DNA of 64,000 bases, taken from assembly GCA_937967405.1 (NCBI GenBank), contig CALCJV010000022.1, positions 42,670-106,669 of the forward strand, in the 5' to 3' direction. The notes below the pieces were generated by a model. The model was not told the DNA's origin and did not search any database. It saw only the letters and a program-made list of their open reading frames with translations. The stretch is from an uncultured Chloroflexales bacterium (GTDB taxonomy: Bacteria > Chloroflexota > Chloroflexia > Chloroflexales > Chloroflexaceae). The position numbers and the translations under genes were made by a program. This document shows positions 45,151-53,906 of the stretch, piece after piece. Each line of letters starts with the position of its first letter. The first letter of the stretch is position 1.

Positions 45151-46754
45151 ACCGTTTCTCCTGTAATCTGGCGCCGGGCAAGCGGCAAGGTAAAGATGAA
45201 GCGCGAGCCGCGCCCGACTTGACTTTCCACGTAGATTTTCCCGCCATGCGCTTCAATGATCGCCCGGCTGAGATACAAGCCTAGCCCTGCGCCTTGCGTT
45301 GTCCGGCGCAGACGGTTATCTATGCGGTAGAACCGCTCGAAGATGCGTTCCTGTTCCTCCGGAGGAATCCCCTCGCCCTGATCGGCAACATAGCCTAGAG
45401 CCTGATTCAGTTCGGGCAGGGGATGCCCACCAATACGGATACGCCCCCCGTGCGGGCTGTACTTGATCGCATTCGAGATCAAATTGGTGAGCACCATCCG
45501 GATACGTTCGTAATCGGCGTGGACGGGCGGCAGATCGTCCGTGAAGCGCAGTTCGAAGGTGAAGCGGTCTTGCGTTTGAGCGGCAAAGGCTTGCACCACA
45601 CTGGCGGCCAATTCGGGGAGTGACCAGTCGCTCAGTTCAAGGCGCATGCCACTCGCCTGCAAGCGCGAGACATCGAGCAAATCTTGGATTTGACGGGCCA
45701 AGCGATCCGCCTCCGCCTCAATCACACGGAAGCCTTCGCGCATGGCAGCCAAAGTCCATGCGGCATCCTCGCGTTGGAAGGTGCTGGCATAGCCTTTGAT
45801 GATACTGACGGGGGTCTTCAGTTCGTGTGAGATCACCGAGATGAAGGTATTTTGGAGTTGCTCATCGCGCTTCTGCTCGGTAATGTCGCGCACATTCGCA
45901 ATCGCCCCCAGAAATGCGCCGGTGCTACTGCGCTGAGCCGCATAGCGGCTCTGGATGTAGCGTTCGCGCCCGTCGCGGCTTGTCAGCCAGCCCTCGACAA
46001 TCGGGTTGTTCAGCGGCGGGCGGCGTTGCAACGGACAATCTACAAGGCAGATGTTGGCTCCTTGTGCATCGCGCACGCCAAGAACCTCGGCACACGGTCG
46101 CCCAATCGCTTCAGTGCGGTTCCAGCCGGTCAGTTGTTCCATCGCTTTATTGAAGGTGGTGATGCGCCAACGGGCATCAATAATCATCACCCCATCGGCA
46201 CTCTGCTCAATCATCGCATCAAGGCGTTGCTTCTCGCGCAGCACGCTCTGGTAAAGGCGCGCATTGCTCACGGCAATGGCGGCTTGGTCGGCGAAGGCTT
46301 GTAACAGGCGAGCTTCATCCACATTGAAGCTGACATTTAAGGCGGCGCGAAAGACGTAGATCGTACCGACCGGTGCAGCTGCTACAGTCAAGGGCAGGGC
46401 AATGACTTGGCGCAGGGGTAGCCCCGTCTCACCGGCAATCTCGCGCAGCACTGCGCTGGCGTTGGGCTTGCCTAACGTCTCGATGGGCAGCGCAAGCAGC
46501 CGCCGAAAGGCCGGTAGGGCAGCCGACGGAATTCCTGCCGCTGCGTAGATCTGCTGGGGCGGGGTTGGCTCCGTGCCCAGTTCATCGTCCGATAGGGCGA
46601 TCAGTCCAGCGTTGCCCGCAAGCATCTCTACGGCCACCGTGATCACCAGATCAAGCACACTCGTCAGATCGAGTTGGGCCGTGATCGCCCGGCTGATCTT
46701 AAGCAGGTATTCGCGCTGGCGTAGGCGTTGATCGGGGAGTTCCATCGCCATCAT
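45147..46754 (-). CDS. Sensor histidine kinase with GAF and PAS domains
   Basis: Cytosolic sensor, 535 aa, no membrane helix. GAF domain (~25-165, VLDLVITVAVEMLAGNAGLIAL), PAS (~185-300, IIDARWRITTFNKAMEQLTGW with a PAC strand), HisKA with the phospho-His in ISVISHELKTPVSIIKGY (~310), and HATPase with LTNLISNAIKYSPHGG, YVADQGEGIPPEEQ and TQGAGLGLYLSRAI. Start ambiguous among MMAM codons. No response regulator is adjacent, so an orphan. Coupled by overlap to the SLC13-type transporter. Confidence 0.93.
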   Translation of the reverse strand: MMAMELPDQRLRQREYLLKISRAITAQLDLTSVLDLVITVAVEMLAGNAGLIALSDDELGTEPTPPQQIYAAAGIPSAALPAFRRLLALPIETLGKPNASAVLREIAGETGLPLRQVIALPLTVAAAPVGTIYVFRAALNVSFNVDEARLLQAFADQAAIAVSNARLYQSVLREKQRLDAMIEQSADGVMIIDARWRITTFNKAMEQLTGWNRTEAIGRPCAEVLGVRDAQGANICLVDCPLQRRPPLNNPIVEGWLTSRDGRERYIQSRYAAQRSSTGAFLGAIANVRDITEQKRDEQLQNTFISVISHELKTPVSIIKGYASTFQREDAAWTLAAMREGFRVIEAEADRLARQIQDLLDVSRLQASGMRLELSDWSLPELAASVVQAFAAQTQDRFTFELRFTDDLPPVHADYERIRMVLTNLISNAIKYSPHGGRIRIGGHPLPELNQALGYVADQGEGIPPEEQERIFERFYRIDNRLRRTTQGAGLGLYLSRAIIEAHGGKIYVESQVGRGSRFIFTLPLARRQITGETV

Positions 46755-46763
46755 CCGCTCCGG

Positions 46764-47438
46764 CTATTCGGTGCTACTCAGCGGCACAAGCGGGATCAGC
46801 GAGATGTGCGTAATCCGCGGCTGGGCTAGGGCGGGCGGCAGATCGCAGGCTGGCAGGGGTTCGAACAGGAGCAGGGCCCGCCAGCAGCTCAGCTCCTGCC
46901 AATTGATCCCGCGCTGCTCCACAATCGTCACTTCACGCGGGAAGGATTGTACCGGATCATAGACGACACTGGCTTGCAAGGCCGAGGTGCACGTGCACAG
47001 ATTGGTGGGCAAGAACGCCTCTGTGCGCTGCCCATCCAGAGCGGCAATGCGCTGGAAAAGGGTCGTCACCGTGAGCGACTCGATTGGGCAGGTGTTTTCG
47101 ATTACCTGTGTAATCTGCTCGTGATACACCTCAACATCCTGCTGGCACCAGATTTGCGGGCGTTCGATTACCAGCCGGTAGTGCGGCACGGGCTGCGCCT
47201 GCCACGCGCTACGGGCCCGGTTGAACTCAGCGGCAGGGGAAACATACCAACCCACAGAGCCAAGCAAGCCCAAAAGCATGGCTAGCCCACTGCCCAAAAG
47301 CAGGGCCCGACCCATATGCCATTGGAAGAAATGTGGCTGCACAGGTTTTGCTCCTGTGGTCTGAACTGCTTCAGCACATGGCTCGACCGATTGACTGACG
47401 GGGCACACCCGTGATCGAGGCCTGATCAAGGTTTTCAT
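46764..47438 (-). CDS. Single-pass membrane protein resembling DUF6174
   Basis: 224 aa, function unknown. A ~40-residue cytosolic N-terminus, one membrane helix (ALLLGSGLAMLLGLLGSVGWYV, ~50-72) and a ~150-residue extracellular part. The latter contains HYRLVIERPQIWCQQDVEVY, ITQVIENTCPI and CTCTSALQASVVYDP. The YR...C...TCP pattern, with paired cysteines, is like the DUF6174 envelope domain. It lies directly upstream of the histidine kinase (9-bp gap) and may deliver an envelope signal to it. Family call tentative. Confidence 0.6.
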   Translation of the reverse strand: MKTLIRPRSRVCPVSQSVEPCAEAVQTTGAKPVQPHFFQWHMGRALLLGSGLAMLLGLLGSVGWYVSPAAEFNRARSAWQAQPVPHYRLVIERPQIWCQQDVEVYHEQITQVIENTCPIESLTVTTLFQRIAALDGQRTEAFLPTNLCTCTSALQASVVYDPVQSFPREVTIVEQRGINWQELSCWRALLLFEPLPACDLPPALAQPRITHISLIPLVPLSSTE

Positions 47439-47564
47439 AGGGATTGTACCACGAAACGCCCCGCGTCTCTGGTACGAGTTATGCTATACTCCAAATAGCG
47501 TTGCGATTCGCAACGGAGATACAGCGTTAACCCCTCCAGCCGCACAGGAAAGGAGCGATTGTTT

Positions 47565-48278
47565 ATGACCATCGAGCCGGTGCAACCACTGCACTTCGCA
47601 GACACCCTCTGCGTCAACAGTGCCTTCCCGCTACCCGCGCATCGCGCCCGTGCGCTCCTGCCCAGCCCGCCGCCGCTCAATTTGGTCGAGGTCTTTCCGG
47701 GGCGAGCGGTGCTGGTTGTGTCATTCTCGCTCTACCGCGAGAGTCCCTTTGGCCGCTATGCTGAGGCGGTCGTTGCCCTGATGGCTACCCATGAACGCGC
47801 CACCCCAACCATGACATTGGCTCGCTTGACACAGGAGAGTCGCTATCCTGCGTATGTGCTGCACATGTTTGTGAATAATGCTGCCGCCAGCCAATCGGGG
47901 ACGGCGTGGGGCTTACCGCGCCAATTGGCTACGGTGCAGATCGAGGAGCACCCCACCCTCACCACCTGCCGCGTAGAGCTAGAGCAACAGCTGGTGATGC
48001 AGATCGCCGTTGAACGCCCTGCCACCGACCGCCAACGCACGATGCAGATCGAAACCTATAGCCTACACGAGGGCACACTGATGCACGCAACCATGCACTG
48101 CGCGGCCGCAGCCTATGGGCGGCAACAGGGTGGCGGGGCAACCTTGACATGGGGCACCCACCCCTTAGTCCACGCGCTGCTTGAAGCGAAAGTCTCCCCA
48201 CAGCCCTTGATGGTACGCTACTACGATCAGATGCAAGCCGACCTGACTGCACCTGAGCCAGCGCAGGTGGAACGCTAG
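47565..48278 (+). CDS. Acetoacetate-decarboxylase-fold protein without the Schiff-base lysine
   Basis: 237 aa from the ATG at 47565 (AGGAGCG upstream; the track's TTG start is too close to it). The fold is recognised from FADTLCVNSAFPLPAHRARALLP, EVFPGRAVLVVSFSLYRESP and YPAYVLHMFVNNAAASQSG. Classical acetoacetate decarboxylase carries adjacent Lys residues in a GYPKK-type loop; here the loop reads GTAWGLPRQLA, so decarboxylation by Schiff base is unlikely. Members of this superfamily without the Lys have other or unknown roles. Pairs with the cyclase-like lipoprotein gene 120 bp downstream. Confidence 0.78.
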   Translation: MTIEPVQPLHFADTLCVNSAFPLPAHRARALLPSPPPLNLVEVFPGRAVLVVSFSLYRESPFGRYAEAVVALMATHERATPTMTLARLTQESRYPAYVLHMFVNNAAASQSGTAWGLPRQLATVQIEEHPTLTTCRVELEQQLVMQIAVERPATDRQRTMQIETYSLHEGTLMHATMHCAAAAYGRQQGGGATLTWGTHPLVHALLEAKVSPQPLMVRYYDQMQADLTAPEPAQVER

Positions 48279-48401
48279 CGGGCGGGTGGCGGCTCCTCGG
48301 TGGGCAAGGGGTCGCTGGGCATCCCTACAGCCAGTCGCCCCTGCAAGCCTAACTGGCGTGGGCCTTCGCATCCTGCTGGAGTCCCCCCGCATGGTGTAGG
48401 C

Positions 48402-49151
48402 ATGGTCATGTGGGTTGTGGTGTTGATGACCTTGGGTATGGTGTTGCTCGGCGCATGTGCCGCGCCCAGCCCGTCCCTGCATCTGCGCTATGTAGACCTG
48501 AGCCACACGCTCACGCAAGATATGCCGCACCTGCCCAATACCACCGCCACCCACATTGAGCGCACCCGCGACGGCACACCCCACACGCTGACCCTTGCCC
48601 TGAACAATGGCACAACGCTGCATCTGCTCGCTGCCCCCGATCCGGTAACGGGGGCAGTGGATCGGGGTTGGACTGTAGAACGGCTCTCGCCGCGAGATTT
48701 AACGCTACCAGCGGTGGTCCTTGATCTGCGGGAGCAGGCCCAAGACCCACCGGCCTACCCAATCACGGCCGCCGATGTGCAAGCGTGGGAGCAACAACAT
48801 GGACAAATTCCTGCCGATGCACTCGTCCTGTTCCTAACCGGCTGGGATGTGCACTGGGGTGATCCAGCCGCCTACTTGAACCTTGCGCCGGAACAACAGC
48901 TCGGCGTGCCGCACCTGCACCCCACAACACTTGACCTGCTGCGGAGGCGCAAAGTGCGCGGCATCGGCATTGATTCGCCGCTGATCAGCCACGAGCCGCC
49001 CCGTGCCCCCCCTAATGGCTGGCTGCTGCTGACCAACCTCACGCGCCTCGAGCAGCTCCCCGCGACTGGGACAACAGTCTGGATTGGTGTGCTCAAGCTA
49101 CAGGGTAGCCCCGCTAGCCCCGCAATGGTACGGGCCGTGCGCCCAGAATAA
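48402..49151 (+). CDS. Cyclase (kynurenine-formamidase-like) lipoprotein with degenerate metal site
   Basis: 249 aa. I take the ATG at 48402, which gives a signal peptide ending in the lipobox LLGACAA. The mature part starts YVDLSHTLTQDMPHLPN and shows VVLDLREQAQ, ALVLFLTGWDVHWGD, GIGIDSPLI and the C-terminal LLLTNLTRLEQLPATG of cyclase/formamidase proteins (PF04199). The metal motif HxGTHxDxP is replaced by NNGTTLHLLAAP, losing the first His, the second His and the Asp; the ENL Glu is also absent. A surface-exposed non-hydrolytic relative is likely. Confidence 0.75.
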   Translation: MVMWVVVLMTLGMVLLGACAAPSPSLHLRYVDLSHTLTQDMPHLPNTTATHIERTRDGTPHTLTLALNNGTTLHLLAAPDPVTGAVDRGWTVERLSPRDLTLPAVVLDLREQAQDPPAYPITAADVQAWEQQHGQIPADALVLFLTGWDVHWGDPAAYLNLAPEQQLGVPHLHPTTLDLLRRRKVRGIGIDSPLISHEPPRAPPNGWLLLTNLTRLEQLPATGTTVWIGVLKLQGSPASPAMVRAVRPE

Positions 49152-49595
49152 CAACCGGCGGCACAACCTACCTCCCCCATGCTCGTCCCCCCCCGTTGTC
49201 GCGGGTGTGGTTCACGTGGATGAGGTTGATTGATTTGACAGGTCTTTTGAGCACAGGTATAGTGTGTAGCAACACGGAATACCTAACCACACCCAGTATG
49301 GGTAGTTTACGCATCCGGTCAAACGCAGCCAATGACACGCAAAGGTGTATGGCAGTGTTGGCAATCCTCCTCTACCAAGCGATTGATCGTAGAGAGGCGC
49401 GAGCATATACAGACGTATGCCTAACTGAATGACTGCACCTCCGCCTGCGATGGCAATGTCGGCCACCCATTGGCCACGTTGTTGTGTACCCATTGGGATA
49501 GATAAGGGTAGTATCCGCTACTGGCAGCGTCTGTCCAGAGATTTGGGCGACGCGATGTGCACCGATTCTCTAGTTGTGACAAGGAGTAACAAAAC
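49152..49595 (+). other. Intergenic region with promoter and long leader of the peptide ABC operon
   Basis: About 440 bp with no credible gene; the 78-aa track ORF lacks a ribosome site and homology. It holds a strong promoter (49235-49263) and a ~325-nt leader with a hairpin CTCTAC...GTAGAG near 49370-49397. An AAGGAG site lies 9 bases before the binding-protein ATG. Confidence 0.6.
49235..49263 (+). promoter_or_regulatory. Consensus promoter of the peptide ABC operon
   Basis: TTGACA at 49235-49240 and TATAGT at 49258-49263 with a 17-bp spacer. Predicted start ~49270, giving an unusually long leader before ATG 49596. Confidence 0.75.
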
Positions 49596-51587
49596 ATGTC
49601 ACCGAAGCTCAAATTCCCCCTGAGCGGTGTCCTGCTACTGGTGTTGCTGGTGCCAATTCTAGCAGCCTGCGGCGGCGGTACGGCGAGTGCACCCGTTGTC
49701 GAAACTGTCGTGGTGACGGCCGAACCGGAAGTGGTGGTGGTCACGGCTACGCCCAGCGAAGCTACAGACAGCACCACCACCCCACCCACCGATGAACCGG
49801 TTGGGCAGTGGCGCACCCCCCACCCCATTCTCAGCAAGCTCGAAGTGCGCCAAGCAATTGCCCACTGTACGGATCGGCGGGCCCTGATCGAGTCGGTCTA
49901 CCCCTTCCTTGAAGACGACCAGAAGGATGCCCTGCTGATGAACACCTTCCTGCCGCAGGGTCACTGGGCCCTTGCCCCCGATGACAAGATCACGATCTAC
50001 GAATTTGATCCAGAAAAGGGCAAGGCCTTGCTCGAAGAAGCGGGCTGGAAGCAGGAAGAAGGTAGTAGTGTGCGGACAAACGAAGCCGGTGAGCCACTCA
50101 CCCTGAAATTCACCACTACCAATGCCGCCTTCCGCCAGACGTGGGCGGCCGTGCTCGAACAGCAACTGCTCGAAAACTGTGGCATCCAGATCATCCGCAC
50201 CCACGCGCCCGGCTCGTGGTGGTTTGGCAGCACCACTGGGCTACAACGGCGCGACTTCGAACTCGGCGCGTTCGCGTGGGTGGGGCAAGCCGATCCGGGC
50301 GGTACGACGCTCTACGCCTGCAACCAGATTCCGTTGCCCGACAACAACTGGGAAGGGCAGAACTATATGGGCTGGTGCAACGAAACCGCTAGCCGGGCCG
50401 TGATCGCTGCGAACAACACGCTTGAGCGCGAGAAGCGCATTGAGCAGTACCACATCCTTCAGCGCGAGTTCACTGCGGATATGGTCAGCCTGCCGCTGTT
50501 CAACCGCTTTGAGGCCGCTGCCGCCAGCAACGACCTCGTCAACTTCCGTCCCAATCCGACCACCGACTCGATTCTCGTGAATGTGGATGAGTGGGAGCTA
50601 GCCGATGGCGGCGATACCGTTGTGTTAGGCTTTACGCAGGAACCGGCTTCGCTGTGGCTGGTCGTCGAAGATGCTGCTGTCGCCAATTCCGCATCCGGCT
50701 TGCTTAAGGTGCGGGCAGTCACATCCTTCGATTACGATTACCAACCCGCTGCCCTCAAAGAGCTGCCCACCATCGAGAATGGCGGAACCGTGCTCACGCT
50801 CGTCGAAGTCTCGGCCGGCGATACCGTCTGGTCGGTAGATGGCGAAGCAGTTGAGCTGGCAGAGGGCGTAGAGGTGATCAATGCCGATGGCGAAATTGTC
50901 GCCTACGATGGCTCGCCGATCACGCTCAACCAACTCGCTGTGACATTTGAGTTCCCGCCCATGAAATGGGAGGACGGCGAGCCACTCAAAGCCGCCGATT
51001 ACGAACTGGCCTACAACATTGACTGCAACGAGGAGTCGGGTGCAATCTCGCTCACCGTCTGCAAGTCTATCGCGGATGTGGAGTTCCGCGACAATGGCTA
51101 CACGATCACCTACCTGCCCGGTGCCCAGTGGGCCGAATACTTCGCCTATACGCTAGGAACCTACAGCAACCTGTTCACCGTCGGAGCCTATCCCTCGCAT
51201 CAGGTACTCGCCGATGGGCGCAAGCTCGCCGACGTGCCGGCGAGCGAGTGGTCTACCTTGCCCGAAATAGCCGAGCGACCGCTCAGCTATGGGCCCTATC
51301 GCCTTGTTGAGTGGCAAAAGGGCCAGCGCATGGTCTTTGAAGCCAACCCCAACTACTACAAGGGCGAAGTAGCGATCAAGACGCTGATAATCGAGTTCTT
51401 CGATGATACCAACCAAGCCGTCGCGCAGCTCCTCACCGGCAATGTAGATGTGCTCGGCTCGGAGACGCTCGGCGCAGGGCCTGAACTGGAGACCGTCCTT
51501 GCAGCAGCTGAAGCAGGCCAAATCCAAGCCTTCCCGCTGGCCAGCCCAACGTGGGAGCATATGGATATGAACCTATTCATTCGTTAA
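49596..51587 (+). CDS. Family 5 (peptide-type) substrate-binding lipoprotein, circularly permuted
   Basis: 663-aa receptor of an Opp/Dpp-type ABC transporter. Signal peptide and lipobox ILAAC (Cys25) precede a Val/Thr-rich linker. Residues ~74-336 then show the part that is normally C-terminal in SBP_bac_5: HPILSKLEVRQAIAHCTDRRAL, GKALLEEAGW, YACNQIP, VSLPLFNRFE. Residues ~338-663 are the normally N-terminal lobe: DTVVLGFTQEPASLW, KWEDGEPLKAADYELAYN, SYGPYRLVEWQKG, FEANPNYYKGE, LLTGNVDVLG, ending MDMNLFIR. The lobe order is swapped yet total length is normal. The downstream permeases and ATPases are intact. An assembly error must be excluded. Confidence 0.88.
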   Translation: MSPKLKFPLSGVLLLVLLVPILAACGGGTASAPVVETVVVTAEPEVVVVTATPSEATDSTTTPPTDEPVGQWRTPHPILSKLEVRQAIAHCTDRRALIESVYPFLEDDQKDALLMNTFLPQGHWALAPDDKITIYEFDPEKGKALLEEAGWKQEEGSSVRTNEAGEPLTLKFTTTNAAFRQTWAAVLEQQLLENCGIQIIRTHAPGSWWFGSTTGLQRRDFELGAFAWVGQADPGGTTLYACNQIPLPDNNWEGQNYMGWCNETASRAVIAANNTLEREKRIEQYHILQREFTADMVSLPLFNRFEAAAASNDLVNFRPNPTTDSILVNVDEWELADGGDTVVLGFTQEPASLWLVVEDAAVANSASGLLKVRAVTSFDYDYQPAALKELPTIENGGTVLTLVEVSAGDTVWSVDGEAVELAEGVEVINADGEIVAYDGSPITLNQLAVTFEFPPMKWEDGEPLKAADYELAYNIDCNEESGAISLTVCKSIADVEFRDNGYTITYLPGAQWAEYFAYTLGTYSNLFTVGAYPSHQVLADGRKLADVPASEWSTLPEIAERPLSYGPYRLVEWQKGQRMVFEANPNYYKGEVAIKTLIIEFFDDTNQAVAQLLTGNVDVLGSETLGAGPELETVLAAAEAGQIQAFPLASPTWEHMDMNLFIR

Positions 51588-51608
51588 GCCTATTGCAGCT
51601 ACCCAATA

Positions 51609-51639
51609 GGGTGGGAAGGCCCGCACAGTCTTCCCACCC
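51609..51639 (+). promoter_or_regulatory. Hairpin between binding-protein and permease genes
   Basis: A perfect 10-bp stem GGGTGGGAAG / CTTCCCACCC with an 11-base loop, 21 bp after the binding-protein stop and 32 bp before the permease start. No T-tract. Probably an attenuator or stabiliser that raises binding protein relative to the membrane subunits, as at 4882-4914 in the other ABC operon. Confidence 0.6.
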
Positions 51640-51671
51640 CGCGCCTACGCGGCTGGAAATGGAATCCGCCC

Positions 51672-52880
51672 ATGACCAACTTTCTCATTCGTCGCCTGTT
51701 TCAGATGTTCATTGTCGTTGTGCTGGCCTCAATCGTGTCGTATGCCTTGCTCTATATTGCGCCCGGTGGGCCGCTGCTCGGCTTGCAGCAGCAGCAGCAG
51801 GGCGGAGCCAACCGCATCACCGAAGCCGATATCGCTCGGATCAAAGCCCGCTTCGAGCTTGACCTGTATATGCCCGTGCGCTTTACGCGCTGGTTTGTGG
51901 GCTTCCCCAAAGAGCCGATTAAAATCGGCGACCAAGTGTACTTCGCTGATCTGCAAGTTGGCTGCGCCACCACCCAAACGGTGCGTCTACGCTACCCCGA
52001 TGGGCGCGTCGAGTTCGCCGAAATCTGCGCTACGCCCGTCACCCTAGCAGACCTAGCGGGGCGGCGCAGCAGCAACGGCATCCTGTTTGGCGATTTCGGG
52101 CTGTCGCAGGTCATCCTGCGAGATCGTCCGATCAGCACCTTGATCTGGAGCCGCCTGCCCTACACCATCGCCCTCATGGGCATCTCCACCTTGATTACGC
52201 TGATGGTTGCCATCCCACTAGGGGTCTACTCGGCAGTGCGCCAGTATTCGCCCTTTGATACCGCGGCAACAACGGTATCGTTCATTGGCACATCGCTCCC
52301 GACCTTCTTCTTCGGCTTGATGCTCATCCTCGTATTTGCCGTGCTGGCCAAAAATGCAGGGCTACCCTATCTGCCGCCCGGTGGCGCAACCGCCAACCGT
52401 GACTACACGATCCCCTTCTTTGGGCTATTTGAGCTGACCGTCAAAGCGAGATCGTTCCTTGATATGGTGCTCCACTTCATTATGCCCTGCCTCGTGCTTA
52501 CCTTCGTGAGTGTTGCCTCGTGGAGCCGCTTTATCCGTTCGAGTATGCTCGAAGTGCTGCGCCAAGATTACGTCCGCACGGCCCGCGCCAAAGGCCTGCG
52601 GGAGCGACTAGTGATCCTAAAGCACGCCTTCCGCAACGCTCTGATCCCATTCATTACGCTCGTGGCCGGCATTCTGCCCGCCCTCGTCGCTGGTGCCGCC
52701 ATCACCGAAAGCGTATTCAACTGGCCCGGGTTGGGGCGGCTCCTCGTAGATGCCCTCAACCGCAGCGACTACACTGTCGCACTGGCGTTACTGTATGTCA
52801 CGCTCGTTCTCCAGCTCGTGGGCTACCTGATCTCGGATATTCTTTATACCGTTGCGGATCCCCGCATCCGGCTCTCGTAA
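51672..52880 (+). CDS. Peptide ABC transporter permease (DppB/OppB-like)
   Basis: 402-aa inner-membrane subunit. Starts NFLIRRLFQMFIVVVLASIVSYALLYIAPGGP, typical of the B-type permease. A ~110-residue extracytoplasmic insertion follows the first helix (GGANRITEADIARIK ... LSQVILRDRPIS), longer than in E. coli DppB. Then come five membrane helices and the EAA-type loop VRTARAKGLRERLVILKHAFRNALIP. Next gene begins 12 bp later after TAAGGAGG. Heterodimerises with the C-type permease. Confidence 0.93.
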   Translation: MTNFLIRRLFQMFIVVVLASIVSYALLYIAPGGPLLGLQQQQQGGANRITEADIARIKARFELDLYMPVRFTRWFVGFPKEPIKIGDQVYFADLQVGCATTQTVRLRYPDGRVEFAEICATPVTLADLAGRRSSNGILFGDFGLSQVILRDRPISTLIWSRLPYTIALMGISTLITLMVAIPLGVYSAVRQYSPFDTAATTVSFIGTSLPTFFFGLMLILVFAVLAKNAGLPYLPPGGATANRDYTIPFFGLFELTVKARSFLDMVLHFIMPCLVLTFVSVASWSRFIRSSMLEVLRQDYVRTARAKGLRERLVILKHAFRNALIPFITLVAGILPALVAGAAITESVFNWPGLGRLLVDALNRSDYTVALALLYVTLVLQLVGYLISDILYTVADPRIRLS

Positions 52881-52892
52881 GGAGGTAAACGC

Positions 52893-53894
52893 ATGGCCAC
52901 CACTCTTCCCTCCGCAAGCCTGCCGCTGGAAGAGACCACCATCCAAGCCGAGAGCCAATGGGCGACCGTGCTACGCCGCTTTATGCGCCACCGCATGGCG
53001 ATGATTAGCGCGGTGGTGCTGGTGGTAATCTTCATCGCCTCGTTCCTTGCCCCCTTCATCGCTCCCTTCGGGCGCGACTCGATTGACTTGGGCAACCGCT
53101 TCGTGCTGCCCTTTACGCCCAATTCCGCAACAGGCCAGATACACTGGCTCGGCACTGATCATCTGGGGCGCGATTACTTCACCCGTCTGCTCTATGCTGG
53201 GCGCATCTCGCTCACGGTTGCACTTGTATCTACCCTCTTATCCACCATCATCGGCTTAGTGCTAGGTGTGCTAGCGGGCTATTTCGGTGGCTGGGTAGAT
53301 ATGCTGATTACGCGCACGCTCGAATTTGTGGCAACCTTCCCGCTCTTCATCATCCTGCTCATTCTTGTCACCGTGCTGCTCGAAGACGCGAACCTGATCC
53401 CTATTCCGGGCTTCATCCTCAGTACCGTTATGTGGGTCACCGCTGTCACCCGCGAACGTGAGGCACAGGTGATTGTGCTGGTGACGGTTGTGATTGCACT
53501 CCTGTTCTGGACCGGCACAGCTCGGCTGATGCGAGGCATGGTGCTATCGGTGCGGGAGCAGCCCTACATTGAATCCTCCCGTGCACTGGGCGGCTCGCAC
53601 ATGCGCGTGATGACGCGCCACGTCTTTCCGAATGCCTTCCCGCCGATCATCGTCGATTTCACCCTCGGCCTCAATGGCATCCTCGTGCTCGAGTCGTCCT
53701 TGAGCTTTCTGGGCTTCGGTATCCAAGACCCGATCCCAACGTGGGGCAATATGCTCGCCTTTGCCCAAAGCTACATGTTCCAGCACCCATGGATGACCGT
53801 CGTGGCCGGCTTGCCGATCCTGTTTACCTCATTGGCCATCAACTACATGGGCGATGGGCTGCGCGACGCGCTCGACCCGCGCATGAAGCTGTAG
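52893..53894 (+). CDS. Peptide ABC transporter permease (DppC/OppC-like)
   Basis: 333-aa partner permease. An N-terminal cytosolic stretch (TVLRRFMRHRMAMISAVVLVV) is followed by the loop GTDHLGRDYFTRLLYAGRISL, the C-permease hallmark, and the EAA loop ESSRALGGSHMRVMTRHVFPNAFP. About six membrane helices; one 30-residue stretch around VTREREAQVIVLVTVVIALLFW is an insertion relative to short homologues. Ends ...DALDPRMKL as usual. 12 bp before the first ATPase gene. Confidence 0.94.
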   Translation: MATTLPSASLPLEETTIQAESQWATVLRRFMRHRMAMISAVVLVVIFIASFLAPFIAPFGRDSIDLGNRFVLPFTPNSATGQIHWLGTDHLGRDYFTRLLYAGRISLTVALVSTLLSTIIGLVLGVLAGYFGGWVDMLITRTLEFVATFPLFIILLILVTVLLEDANLIPIPGFILSTVMWVTAVTREREAQVIVLVTVVIALLFWTGTARLMRGMVLSVREQPYIESSRALGGSHMRVMTRHVFPNAFPPIIVDFTLGLNGILVLESSLSFLGFGIQDPIPTWGNMLAFAQSYMFQHPWMTVVAGLPILFTSLAINYMGDGLRDALDPRMKL

Positions 53895-53906
53895 AAGGAT
53901 ACTGCG

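Noticed and set aside
49196-49432. 78-aa ORF upstream of the peptide ABC operon
   Set aside because: Overlaps the promoter, lacks a ribosome site and has no recognisable motif.
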